From contig NZ_LHPI01000020.1 in NCBI RefSeq assembly GCF_001274785.1, forward strand, positions 62,001 to 126,000: a stretch of 64,000 nt of DNA, read 5' to 3'. Within the stretch, counting starts at the first letter, position 1. Every line of letters starts with the position of its first letter. Shown here in pieces: positions 7,318 to 15,151 of the stretch. A model generated the notes under the pieces. That model had not been told where the DNA came from and did not search any database. It worked only from the letters and a program-made list of their open reading frames with translations. The position numbers and the translations under genes are program-made. The DNA comes from Vibrio hepatarius. GTDB taxonomy: Bacteria > Pseudomonadota > Gammaproteobacteria > Enterobacterales > Vibrionaceae.

Positions 7318-9897
7318 ATGTCGAAGACAACATCTCCGTCTCAAGATGTGCAAGATATGGTCGCTCAAGCCGATACAGGTGCTCGTGCCCCGCAAGGGAT
7401 TCCCGGTCGCATCCTTTGGTTTGTGCCACTATGCTGGTCACTATTCCAACTTTGGTACGCATCCCCTCTACCTTTTATTTTTGACTTTGGCGTACTCAAT
7501 GACACGGAAGCGCGTTCAATACACCTAATGTTTGCTGTATTTCTTGCGTTTACCGCTTACCCAGCACTGAAGCATTCTCCACGAGACCGCATTCCTGCTC
7601 TAGATTGGTTACTTGCGTTAGCCGGTAGTTTCTCTGCCGCCTACATCTATCTGTTTTATACCGAACTCGCTGGACGTTCAGGTGCGCCAACAACGCCTGA
7701 CATCGTAGTGTCAGTTGTCGGTATGCTCTTGCTTCTTGAAGCGACTCGACGTGCCTTAGGCCCACCATTGATGGTGGTTGCTGCCGTCTTCCTGCTTTAC
7801 ACTTTTGGCGGTCCTTACATGCCAGACGTGATCGCGCACAAAGGGGCAAGTCTGAACAAAGCCATGTCTCACCTTTGGCTAACAACCGAAGGCGTATTTG
7901 GTGTTGCACTTGGCGTATCAACCTCATTTGTATTCTTGTTTGTACTATTCGGCGCGATGCTCGAACGTGCGGGCGCAGGTGCTTACTTCATCAAGGTGGC
8001 TTTCTCTTTACTTGGTCACATGCGTGGTGGTCCGGCAAAAGCGGCAGTTGTTGCGTCTGGCCTTTCTGGCCTAGTGTCTGGTTCATCAATCGCGAACGTG
8101 GTTACCACGGGTACCTTTACTATTCCGTTGATGAAACGCGTTGGCTTTCCGGGCACCAAAGCAGGTGCTGTTGAGGTTGCCGCATCGACCAACGGTCAGC
8201 TTACACCGCCTATCATGGGTGCCGCCGCTTTCTTGATGGTTGAATACGTAGGTATCTCTTACGTTGAAGTTATCAAAGCCGCACTACTCCCTGCGCTTAT
8301 TTCCTACATCGCCCTGATTTACATCGTTCACTTAGAAGCATGTAAAGCAGGTATGGAAGGGCTGCCTCGTCGCCACAACCCGACTCTGGTACAGAGCCTA
8401 TTGTCGTTTACTGGCACCATCTTAGGTCTGTGCGTAATCAGTGCCGTTGTCTACTACGGTGTGGGTTGGACAAAAGATGTATTCGGCGCAGCAGCGACCC
8501 CAATCGTGACGGTTGCTTTGCTGATCGCGTATGTTGCACTGGTCAGCGTCTCGGCGCGTCACGCGAAAGATGGCGAAATTGAAATTGATGCAGAACTCAA
8601 TGAAGTTCCAGATCCAGGTCCAACCATCAAGTCGGGCTTACACTACCTACTACCAATCGTTGTTCTGGTTTGGTGTTTGACGGTTGAACGCTTCTCACCT
8701 GGCCTATCTGCATTCTGGGCAACGGTGTTTATGATCTTCATCTTGATCACCCAGCGTCCGCTTATCGCTATCTTGTCGAAGCAAGGTGATCTGGTAGAAC
8801 AAACTAAAGTTGGATTTATTGATCTTGCCGAGAGTCTTGTTGCGGGTGCGCGTAATATGATCGGTATCGGCGTTGCTACGGCGGCGGCGGGTACGGTCGT
8901 AGGTGTGGTGACTCTGACAGGTATCGGTTTGGTTATGACCGACTTTGTCGAGTTCATTTCCGGTGGTAGCGTGATCCTAATGTTGCTGTTTACCGCAGTG
9001 ATCAGTTTGATCTTGGGCATGGGTCTACCGACGACGGCGAACTACATCGTCGTATCCACCTTGATGGCTCCGGTTATCGTTACCTTGGGTGCTGAGCACG
9101 GTCTGATCATCCCATTGATCGCGGTCCACCTATTCGTGTTCTACTTCGGTATTTTGGCCGATGATACCCCACCAGTAGGTTTGGCCGCATTTGCAGCGGC
9201 GGCGATTGCCAAGTCGGATCCAATTCGTACTGGTATTCAGGGTTTCACTTACGATATACGAACCGCGATCCTGCCGTTTATGTTTATCTTTAACACCCAG
9301 CTACTCTTGATGGGCATAGACAGTTGGTGGCACTTAACGTTGACGGTGGTCTCCTCGGTGATTGCGATGCTGATATTCTCCGCCGCAACCCAAGGCTGGT
9401 GGTTTACCAAGAACAAGTGGTGGGAAACCGTTCTACTGCTAGTGCTGACGTTTACTTTCTTCCGTCCAGGTTACTGGTGGGACAAAATTTATCCAGCGAC
9501 CATTCTTTACCCGGGTACAAGCGTGACTGAAATTGTAGAAGGCTTGAAGGTGGGTGAAGAGGTCGAACTGATGGTCGCAGGTGAAAACCTTGAAGGCGAT
9601 TACAGCTCGAAGACCGTTCGCCTACCGTTCGATGATAGAGCGAAGACGGCTGAAGAGCGTATCTCTTCAATGGGTCTGATGCTAAACAACGAGAACGGTC
9701 GCATGCTGGTGGATATGGTCGAGTTTGGTAGCCCTGCAGAAGCTGCAGGTATCGATTTTGATTGGGAAATCCGTTCGGTGATCGTCGATTCAGACCGCCC
9801 AATGAAAGAATGGGTATTCGTTCCTGCGCTATTGATCTTGTTTGGCTTAGGGATGAACCAAAAACGCCGTATTCGCAAAGAGCAACAAGCCGCGTAA
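7318..9897 (+). CDS. TRAP transporter fused permease (DctQM type, DUF3394 C-terminus)
   Basis: An inner-membrane secondary transporter of 859 aa in which the small and large TRAP membrane subunits are fused, as usual for TAXI systems. Hydrophobic helices run from about residue 30 to 720. The DctM-like core has GSSIANVVTTGTFTIPLMKR, QLTPPIMGAAAFLM and GMGLPTTANYIVVS. The C-terminal 150 residues are soluble and contain a PDZ-like stretch (FGSPAEAAGIDFDWEI), matching the DUF3394 tail found on such permeases. The ribosome site AAGGATAAAG precedes ATG 7318. It works with the upstream binding protein and probably with the universal stress protein downstream. Confidence 0.92.
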   Translation: MSKTTSPSQDVQDMVAQADTGARAPQGIPGRILWFVPLCWSLFQLWYASPLPFIFDFGVLNDTEARSIHLMFAVFLAFTAYPALKHSPRDRIPALDWLLALAGSFSAAYIYLFYTELAGRSGAPTTPDIVVSVVGMLLLLEATRRALGPPLMVVAAVFLLYTFGGPYMPDVIAHKGASLNKAMSHLWLTTEGVFGVALGVSTSFVFLFVLFGAMLERAGAGAYFIKVAFSLLGHMRGGPAKAAVVASGLSGLVSGSSIANVVTTGTFTIPLMKRVGFPGTKAGAVEVAASTNGQLTPPIMGAAAFLMVEYVGISYVEVIKAALLPALISYIALIYIVHLEACKAGMEGLPRRHNPTLVQSLLSFTGTILGLCVISAVVYYGVGWTKDVFGAAATPIVTVALLIAYVALVSVSARHAKDGEIEIDAELNEVPDPGPTIKSGLHYLLPIVVLVWCLTVERFSPGLSAFWATVFMIFILITQRPLIAILSKQGDLVEQTKVGFIDLAESLVAGARNMIGIGVATAAAGTVVGVVTLTGIGLVMTDFVEFISGGSVILMLLFTAVISLILGMGLPTTANYIVVSTLMAPVIVTLGAEHGLIIPLIAVHLFVFYFGILADDTPPVGLAAFAAAAIAKSDPIRTGIQGFTYDIRTAILPFMFIFNTQLLLMGIDSWWHLTLTVVSSVIAMLIFSAATQGWWFTKNKWWETVLLLVLTFTFFRPGYWWDKIYPATILYPGTSVTEIVEGLKVGEEVELMVAGENLEGDYSSKTVRLPFDDRAKTAEERISSMGLMLNNENGRMLVDMVEFGSPAEAAGIDFDWEIRSVIVDSDRPMKEWVFVPALLILFGLGMNQKRRIRKEQQAA

Positions 9898-9903
9898 TCA
9901 ACA

Positions 9904-9926
9904 AGCTCCACCGTGGAGGTGGAGCT
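9904..9926 (+). terminator. stem-loop after the TRAP permease
   Basis: AGCTCCACC (9904-9912) pairs perfectly with GGTGGAGCT (9918-9926) across 5 nt, directly after the permease stop. There is no T-run, so partial read-through into the usp gene is likely. Confidence 0.55.
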
Positions 9927-9989
9927 ACACTTTAATCAGGATACATTTACTCAGCTCCTTAAAGAGAGCGTTGAATAAGAGACACAGCA

Positions 9990-10427
9990 ATGTACAAACA
10001 AATCCTTGTACCAGTAGACCTGAACGATCAAGGCTTTTCCGACAAAGCACTAAAAACCGCCGTTTGGCATGCGAAACATTCCAACGCAAAACTGCACTTG
10101 CTCAATGTGCTTCCGGGTATTCATATGTCGATGGTCGCAACGTACTTCCCTAAAGACGCGGCGAAGAAAATGAAGCAAGATGTCGAGAAGCAACTGAAAA
10201 AGTTTGCCGTTGACCATATCCCAGAAGAAGTGGTTTACAGCATTAATGTGGCTGAGGGTAAGCCGTCTTCGACGATTCTTGAATACGCGGCAAAGTTGGG
10301 GGCTGACCTCATCGTGATGCCTAGCCATAAGCGTTCAAAGATCGACAAAGTGATTTTAGGCTCGGTTGCAAACAAGGTGGTGCAAAAGTCACCGATCAAT
10401 GTCTTAGTCGTCAAACCACAAGGCTAG
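9990..10427 (+). CDS. universal stress protein (UspA family)
   Basis: A cytoplasmic 145-aa Usp domain. The start YKQILVPVDL and the C-terminal GSVANKVVQKSPINVLVV carry the ATP-binding pattern of UspA/MJ0577-type proteins (G-2x-G-9x-G-S/T like). It lies 92 nt after the TRAP permease, with its own terminator after it. In the ectoine TRAP system the Usp protein TeaD binds ATP and moderates transport, so a similar regulatory role for this one is a reasonable inference from context. No stronger evidence is visible. Confidence 0.88.
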   Translation: MYKQILVPVDLNDQGFSDKALKTAVWHAKHSNAKLHLLNVLPGIHMSMVATYFPKDAAKKMKQDVEKQLKKFAVDHIPEEVVYSINVAEGKPSSTILEYAAKLGADLIVMPSHKRSKIDKVILGSVANKVVQKSPINVLVVKPQG

Positions 10428-10446
10428 CCGATAGCTTTAATTGACT

Positions 10447-10471
10447 AAAAGGGCTCTTAGAGCCCTTTTTT
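10447..10471 (+). terminator. intrinsic terminator after usp
   Basis: AAAAGGGCTC pairs with GAGCCCTTTT around TTA and is followed by a T-run. Confidence 0.9.
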
Positions 10472-10474
10472 AAT

Positions 10475-10507
10475 CGGATATAACTATCAGTCTTATAGTT
10501 ATATCCG
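10475..10507. repeat. 13-bp perfect inverted repeat upstream of DUF2061 gene
   Basis: CGGATATAACTAT (10475-10487) is repeated inverted as ATAGTTATATCCG (10495-10507) with a 7-nt loop, immediately after the usp terminator and 66 nt before the next start. It has no T-run, so it could be an operator or an RNA hairpin rather than a terminator. Confidence 0.6.
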
Positions 10508-10519
10508 TCTTTCTTAAAT

Positions 10520-10538
10520 GCAAATAATTATCAATAAT
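10520..10538. promoter_or_regulatory. weak Fur-box-like sequence
   Basis: GCAAATAATTATCAATAAT matches about 12 of 19 positions of the classical Fur box, 35 nt before the DUF2061 start. The region is AT-rich, so chance similarity is quite possible. Confidence 0.22.
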
Positions 10539-10572
10539 AGTTCTATCGAAACAACAACGGTTGGACTATCCC

Positions 10573-10968
10573 ATGAAAAAGACCATCACATTTGCCGCAA
10601 TACACTTCACAATTGCTTTCAGCGTGGCATACATTCTGACTGGTGATATTTTACTTGGCAGTCTGATTGCTATGATCGAACCAATGGTGAACACAGTGGC
10701 TTTCTACTTCCATGAACGCACTTGGCAAAGCCATACAAAACTTCGCTCTCTTGCAAACGCAACAGGGATCAAAACCACCAGCTTTGCTGTGATTCACTTT
10801 AGTGTTGCATTTGGTGTCGCGTACTTGATGACAGGCAGTTGGCTAGTCGGTGGTGTGATGGCGATGATTGAGCCAAGCATCAACACCATGGCGTTCTACT
10901 TCCACGAGAAAGTATGGCAGCGCAAACAAGCACAACACACCTGTGTATGGCACTGCGCACATGCTTAG
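10573..10968 (+). CDS. tandem DUF2061 small membrane protein
   Basis: A 131-aa protein made of two copies of a unit of about 50 residues. Each copy reads like FAxIHFxxAFxVAYxxTG, then an LxGxxxAMIEPxxNTxAFYFHExxWQ stretch (about residues 4-52 and 69-117). Each unit can span the membrane as a short hairpin, and the conserved IEP and FHE residues are repeated. DUF2061 has no established function. The ATG at 10573 is preferred over an in-frame TTG at 10561 and has GGA seven bases before it. Its stop overlaps the stop of the convergent gene at 10965 by 3-4 bases. Confidence 0.82.
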   Translation: MKKTITFAAIHFTIAFSVAYILTGDILLGSLIAMIEPMVNTVAFYFHERTWQSHTKLRSLANATGIKTTSFAVIHFSVAFGVAYLMTGSWLVGGVMAMIEPSINTMAFYFHEKVWQRKQAQHTCVWHCAHA

Positions 10969-11765
10969 ATCGGAAAATGCGTAACGCAAAGGTCTTCACT
11001 GAGACCGATCTTGAAGCTCTGAACCTGTCCATCTAAACTCACTTCCAGTTGATAAAAATCAGCTGGATTTGGGTTTTCTGCGTCGATATAAACCGGCGCA
11101 TCTACTTGGAATAGCGCACTAGCGTGGTTGTTTCTCACATCGATCGGTACGTGATACGTCATGCCATTAAATTTGACCGAAGCGGATACTAAGCCAGCGG
11201 ATAATGTTTTGTAGTACAGCTCAACCATAAACTCACATCCACCACCGTGGTGCCAGATTTGCTCGGTTACGATGTGCTCTAAACGCATATGACGGATAAA
11301 CTGCAGATACGGCTCTTTCCAGATACCGATTCGCTGATCAAAAACTTCCGGCTTTTGCTCTCCCAACGAGCAGATCTCAGCCAAGTCTTCGTCGAAAATC
11401 AGTCCTTCCTCTTCTTCAAGAAACAGGATTTCAAAGCGGTTACGACCAAGCTGCATGTACGGACGGATGTCTTTTTTGTACTCAGCTTGAGTGCCATCGC
11501 AATCAAACACAGCAATACCGTTAAGGCGCACTTCTGCGTGATAATCGACACCACCCAACACGAGGTCAACCGCAGGAAAAGCCAGCATCGCTTCGTCCAC
11601 TTCGATGTCGTGCATCAGGTGCCATTCTTGTTCAGCGATGGTTTGTTCATCTAGCTCGGCAGGCAGTTTGTCACTTAGTGGGGCAGGAAATTCAATATCA
11701 TCTTGAGGAATCGAAAGATCTGTCAGGGGAGAGATTTGCCAAAGGCCTGCTAAAGAAAGCTGCAT
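10965..11765 (-). CDS. stand-alone GH2-like sugar-binding domain protein
   Basis: This 266-aa protein resembles the N-terminal jelly-roll sugar-binding domain of family 2 glycoside hydrolases (beta-galactosidase/beta-mannosidase). It begins MQLSLAGLWQISPLTD and contains LVLGGVDYHAEVRLNGI, RNRFEILF and RIGIWKEPYLQ, which parallel the G-hD-Y-A-V-N-G, N-L-I-R-F and G-I-W-R-P-h motifs. There is no TIM barrel and no acid/nucleophile pair, so it should not be catalytic. A second beta-rich part (about residues 165-266) follows. No signal peptide is seen, so it acts in the cytoplasm. It may be a remnant kept as a binding or regulatory protein; the role is unknown. Confidence 0.7.
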   Translation of the reverse strand: MQLSLAGLWQISPLTDLSIPQDDIEFPAPLSDKLPAELDEQTIAEQEWHLMHDIEVDEAMLAFPAVDLVLGGVDYHAEVRLNGIAVFDCDGTQAEYKKDIRPYMQLGRNRFEILFLEEEEGLIFDEDLAEICSLGEQKPEVFDQRIGIWKEPYLQFIRHMRLEHIVTEQIWHHGGGCEFMVELYYKTLSAGLVSASVKFNGMTYHVPIDVRNNHASALFQVDAPVYIDAENPNPADFYQLEVSLDGQVQSFKIGLSEDLCVTHFPI

Positions 11766-11834
11766 AGAACGTCCATTGGTTTAATTGAGCTAGATCAAGT
11801 TTCGATTATAAAACAGTGCGCATGACAAAGATAC

Positions 11835-11862
11835 AAAAATGCCAGTCGTAATGACTGGCATT
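11835..11862 (-). terminator. original rraB terminator, now orphaned
   Basis: On the minus strand TGCCAGTC pairs perfectly with GACTGGCA and is followed by five Ts. It lies 24 nt after the stop of the displaced rraB tail, and so is the native terminator left behind by the island insertion. Confidence 0.85.
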
Positions 11863-11885
11863 CTAAATCAAGTTAGCGAGTTGAA

Positions 11886-11933
11886 TTACGCTTCGTCTTC
11901 ATCATCTTCTTCTGGATAAAGCGCGTCTTCACC
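11886..11933 (-). pseudogene. rraB: severed native 3' end of rraB
   Basis: On the minus strand 15 codons and TAA encode GEDALYPEEDDEDEA, an acidic tail with no start codon. It is in frame with the YDGWGTYYE end of the intact rraB 19.5 kb away. Joining the two across a TACGAA core gives the usual Vibrio-type C-terminus ...YYEGEDALYP.... It was cut off by the element at 11940-31499, which supplied a substitute tail. The reconstruction is inference; the matching frames and the native terminator just downstream are visible. Confidence 0.8.
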
Positions 11934-11948
11934 ACTGTACACCTCTAC
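11934..11948. repeat. left end of island: core site and terminal inverted repeat
   Basis: ACTGTA (11934-11939) is the presumed 6-bp crossover core and CACCTCTAC (11940-11948) the start of the element. The latter is the inverted match, with one mismatch, of GTAGGGGTG at the right end. Confidence 0.7.
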
Positions 11949-12003
11949 ACTTTATTTATTTAAATTAGTATGAGAACGCTTTCTTAGAAAGACTTCTCAC
12001 ACT

Positions 12004-12080
12004 ATTCTCACCTTTTTACTCAATTCAAGGTTGTAACTTATAAAAGGTGAGAATCTTTCCATTAGAATTCTCACCTTTTA
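12004..12080. repeat. subterminal repeats ATTCTCACCTTTTA at the left island end
   Basis: The motif occurs at 12004-12018 (plus, with one extra T), 12041-12054 (inverted) and 12067-12080 (plus). A near copy, ATTCTCACTTTTA, lies at the opposite island end (31436-31448). The last two left copies form a 13-bp stem with a T-rich 3' side on the minus strand, which can serve as terminator for the gene at 12096. The presence at both ends suggests recombinase arm sites. Confidence 0.65.
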
Positions 12081-12095
12081 TCATTAACTGTGAAA

Positions 12096-12299
12096 CTATG
12101 ATGTATGACAAGCACTACTACAATGTGCACATCCATTGGCGTTATATCCCAGTTGGCGTGCTCGCGCTACTGCTGGTGCACAACTAGCATAATCTCCTAA
12201 ATAAACACGATTATGCTCTGCGGGAGACCATGAACAGCTTAATGTATGAACCTCATTATCTCCATTAGGTTGTTTGTTTTTGTTTACATAGTATTTCAT
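12096..12299 (-). CDS. cysteine-rich small protein (67 aa), unknown
   Basis: The protein starts MKYYVNKNKQPNGDNEVHT and has five cysteines: one in LSCSW, one in YASCAPA, and three in GCAHCSSACHTS at the C-terminus. The latter look like a small metal-binding or redox site. A good ribosome site (AAGGAAG) precedes the ATG, and a hairpin terminator follows at 12041-12080. I recall similar small proteins as hypothetical genes in bacterial mobile islands but know no function. It is the gene nearest the left end of the island. Confidence 0.7.
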   Translation of the reverse strand: MKYYVNKNKQPNGDNEVHTLSCSWSPAEHNRVYLGDYASCAPAVARARQLGYNANGCAHCSSACHTS

Positions 12300-12453
12300 T
12301 TATTGCTTCCTTGATTATTGTGTTCGATATGCCAGCTTAAGCTAAAAAGCAACCTCGAAATGCGAACCAAGTTGCACACAATCAATCTAACAAAAATTAT
12401 TGGAGTTTTGTTTGCATATACCATTTATATTGATGCTAATTAACAGTTCAAAG

Positions 12454-12852
12454 TTAAAGCAAACTGCCCATAACGATCTCGAACTTCGTAAACAACGCTA
12501 TTGGTCGAGATTCCATTCCCCTCACATCCAGGCAAGCAAAGCCCTTAGATGAAAGAGCTTCGAAAGCATCAGTAACATCCTTGATACTGCGCCCACTCAT
12601 TTCAGCAAGTTCATCAAGACTGTTTGGCTTCTCGCGAGCAATCAAATTCAACAGTTCAACATTTTCGTTAGACAACAGTTGTGAAAGCGCAGCCAGTGAC
12701 TCAAACAAAAATTGAGGATAAGGTTCTTCAGACGTCACTTTTCCTTCTGCAATACGAATCATACGCTTACGAGCAAGCTCTTCTGATAGAATGCCGATTT
12801 TTGCTTCCATACCATCCTCACTCCTAATAGTCGCATCTAATTCTTTTTTCAT
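12454..12852 (-). CDS. winged-helix regulator of the HVO_A0114/COG4190 type
   Basis: The 132-aa protein has a C-terminal winged helix: FESLAALSQLLSNENVELL, then AREKPNSLDELAEMSGRSIKDVTDAFEALSSKGF. This pattern is seen in HVO_A0114-type DNA-binding proteins, which often act as antitoxins. The start is uncertain: the frame also opens at a TTG (12873), but neither start has a good ribosome site, and translation may be coupled to a 21-codon ORF (12870-12935) that overlaps the stop of the upstream gene. No TumE-like toxin is next to it. It is followed by 154 nt of apparently non-coding sequence. Confidence 0.65.
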   Translation of the reverse strand: MKKELDATIRSEDGMEAKIGILSEELARKRMIRIAEGKVTSEEPYPQFLFESLAALSQLLSNENVELLNLIAREKPNSLDELAEMSGRSIKDVTDAFEALSSKGFACLDVRGMESRPIALFTKFEIVMGSLL

Positions 12853-12931
12853 TTCTTGGGAAGGAGCAATCAACAGAAGTGGTTCTCACACGAAGTTTCT
12901 GTTAAACCACGGATCTTTTCTTTTTCGCGCT

Positions 12932-13135
12932 TCATTGCTGGATACTCCCATTTTTTATTGACGCAATCACTTTTAATAAATCGGCCGTGATTGCTGAACA
13001 TTTGTCATTCATAAAAAACGTTACTTCATCTCCAAATTTCATCGTTACGATACCGCTTTTATCGACACTTAACAGCGCGAAAGACTGCTTCAAGTCGAGA
13101 GTCGTGTTACTTCCATTGGTCGTGGTTTCAGCCAT
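12932..13135 (-). CDS. small hypothetical protein (67 aa)
   Basis: The protein starts MAETTTNGSNTTLDLKQ and contains the beta-rich SGIVTMKFGDEVTFFMND and a C-terminal helix. The ATG at 13135 has GAGGGGAA at good spacing; an upstream GTG (13147) is possible but less likely. It lies between hipA and the winged-helix gene on the same strand. Its stop overlaps the ATG of a 21-codon ORF that leads into the next gene, so the three are probably co-transcribed. I do not recognise the family. It could be the partner of the winged-helix protein. Confidence 0.55.
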   Translation of the reverse strand: MAETTTNGSNTTLDLKQSFALLSVDKSGIVTMKFGDEVTFFMNDKCSAITADLLKVIASIKNGSIQQ

Positions 13136-13196
13136 ATTTCCCCTCACTGCTAACGAGTATGTTTACAACACGGGCAACCATTGTTACCCCAGATGT

Positions 13197-14516
13197 TTAC
13201 TTAATTGTTCTGCTTAACTTTTCAACGATTTCAGTGGCATGTTGAAATATTGCATCCTTTACCAACGCAAACTCCTGTCCAGGGAATCTTTTGTCTATAG
13301 AACTCAGTGCGCTACTAAATTGAGCGAGAAAGTCATAGACGATTTCATGGCAGTTCGCATTGCTGATACCAAACTGACTCGCTGTCTGCTCTATATGCCG
13401 TAAGCAAATCTTGCTGATATGGTATTTGTATCCTCGTGATGCTTGCAGTCCCATTGCTAGTTTTAGCTTGCGCTTATTTAACCCTGTAGCACTGACAGCG
13501 GGGTAAGCTGATAGCAAATCGTAGAACGGTGCAAGTTGATAGTGTCCTCCAGGAGCAATATGCACGGAAAAGTTCTTGAGATGACCGTCAGTAGCACCAA
13601 GAAGACACTGTAAAATCATAAACTTAAAAAAGTTATGATTGTTCGTCTTACTTTGCGCAGAGAGACTTAAAACATCAACAATTTTGGAAACACCGAGGTT
13701 GTTCTCCGATTGATATTTTAGATGTTCAGGTACACCGAAAATCTGGCAGAAATCTTCTTGATGCCTACGAGTCACAACTCCATCACCAAAACATCGGTCG
13801 AACCGTTTTACTGCAAGGGCTTTAGCTCCTGATTCAGTCGTTATTACCTCCACATTAGGAACGTTAAAACCAAGTTCCTTCGCTATTTGCGTACAGATGA
13901 ATTCATTCTCAATGCTGCTACTCATATCTAGCACAGAGTTACTTTGGGTAATAACATCCATCGGATACTTAACTATGTGACTACTGAACGCGGTTCCCTG
14001 TGGGACATACCACCTTCCATTTGTTTTCATCAGTGTGGTTTTTCTTTGTGTACCAGATACACATGGCCTGTAGTCACCAAAACATGGAAGAAATGACTTA
14101 CGCTGAGTAACGAGTTCATTTAATTCACTTGCCGAGATCTCTCGATATTTCCCCCCTATATTTGGCGGCTCCCTACTCTCAGTAAATGAAATGCCGCCTG
14201 TGCAATCGTGACCAAATTTTGAGAGTAATGTGAATACATCGTTGGATTGCACACCGACCGAGTGAGCAAGGATTAATCGTTCCTCCATTAAATCAGGAAG
14301 AAGATTATTCATGAAATTCAATGCATTAAATGATGAATTTTCTCCCATCCTTAACGGTAGGCTCAACGAGATCGGAAAGGATGCATGATATGCTAACCAT
14401 TGTTCAGAATATGAAAATGACAAGTTGTTCTTCGACCGTTGAACAAACTGCCCCACGAGCATGTTGTTATTTGTGGCATGTGCGTAAAGTATAGGATTGG
14501 ACAAATTAGCTCCCAC
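13197..14516 (-). CDS. hipA: HipA-family serine/threonine kinase toxin
   Basis: HipA kinases phosphorylate glutamyl-tRNA synthetase or other targets and drive growth arrest. The 439-aa protein is of family length and keeps the catalytic parts. These are SGTQRKTTLM (the autophosphorylation-loop serine, residue 154), HIVKYP, VKRFDR (nucleotide-binding Lys 237), GATDGHLKNFS (catalytic Asp 310) and APFYDLLS (metal-binding Asp 333). The start is GTG at 14516, needed to keep the N-terminal LYAHATNNNMLVGQF strand. It overlaps the stop of the 179-aa gene by 11 nt. No classical hipB directly precedes it; the nearest HTH gene is divergent at 15152. It appears intact. Confidence 0.88.
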   Translation of the reverse strand: MGANLSNPILYAHATNNNMLVGQFVQRSKNNLSFSYSEQWLAYHASFPISLSLPLRMGENSSFNALNFMNNLLPDLMEERLILAHSVGVQSNDVFTLLSKFGHDCTGGISFTESREPPNIGGKYREISASELNELVTQRKSFLPCFGDYRPCVSGTQRKTTLMKTNGRWYVPQGTAFSSHIVKYPMDVITQSNSVLDMSSSIENEFICTQIAKELGFNVPNVEVITTESGAKALAVKRFDRCFGDGVVTRRHQEDFCQIFGVPEHLKYQSENNLGVSKIVDVLSLSAQSKTNNHNFFKFMILQCLLGATDGHLKNFSVHIAPGGHYQLAPFYDLLSAYPAVSATGLNKRKLKLAMGLQASRGYKYHISKICLRHIEQTASQFGISNANCHEIVYDFLAQFSSALSSIDKRFPGQEFALVKDAIFQHATEIVEKLSRTIK

Positions 14517-15045
14517 TTTCTACTGCATGTGCTGTGTTTTTGTAGAAGGTAATTGCGTTTTCTACTGCCTGCATTTCGGCTTTGAGATCCAATCTACGAT
14601 TGTCGTACTCGGATATATACTCGTCTAAACACACCCGAAGTTCTGAGTGTTGAGTACACAAGCGATTGAAATGCTTCCATGTTCTTTTATGAAGAGAATA
14701 GGACTCTGACAGCTCTGACTGTTTATCTTGCAAAATCGTCAAGAGACTTTCTTTCTTGAGAGAAAGATAATTGGAATCCTCACTGTAATTATCGTAATCA
14801 ACAACCTCCCAGTCGGTATGGTTAAACATAAAACCTTTGGAAAACAACTCATCTCCATGCTTATCGAAACCGCACGACAGGACTGCACCGATAAGCGACA
14901 TTTCCTTCAATTTTTTTTCGACGTATTCATCCGATAAGTACTCTTTCTCATCACCGTCTAATGGAAACGACTTTAAGTCATTGGCAGAGAAATGTTCATT
15001 GTAATAAATGGCGAGAAATAACTCTTTTCTGATCTTTACCTTCAT
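14506..15045 (-). CDS. unknown protein translationally coupled to hipA (179 aa)
   Basis: An acidic and helical protein. The N-terminal part (MKVKIRKELFLAIYYNEHFS) resembles a small winged or helix-turn-helix-like fold. The C-terminal half (about 95-175) is predicted coiled coil from its spacing of hydrophobic residues. No membrane segment or enzymatic motif is seen. Its last 11 bases overlap the hipA start, and it is the first gene of the leftward operon, in the place where hipB normally stands. It may be a non-canonical antitoxin or a third component. I do not recognise the family. Confidence 0.65.
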   Translation of the reverse strand: MKVKIRKELFLAIYYNEHFSANDLKSFPLDGDEKEYLSDEYVEKKLKEMSLIGAVLSCGFDKHGDELFSKGFMFNHTDWEVVDYDNYSEDSNYLSLKKESLLTILQDKQSELSESYSLHKRTWKHFNRLCTQHSELRVCLDEYISEYDNRRLDLKAEMQAVENAITFYKNTAHAVESGS

Positions 15046-15151
15046 GTGTTCAAAAAACGGCCTTTATTGATGATTTTGAGGATTATAATCCGTGGAGTTA
15101 TATGCCGCAACTGTGCAATTGTTCAACAAATTAATTTCATAAATAAAAAAC

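Noticed and set aside
7550..9911. Minus-strand ORFs up to 150 aa opposite the TRAP permease
   Set aside because: Shadows of a long membrane-protein frame; low hydrophobicity and no start signals.
11766..12095. tRNA or tmRNA gene as integration target
   Set aside because: No cloverleaf or CCA-type end at either boundary; the target is the rraB coding sequence.
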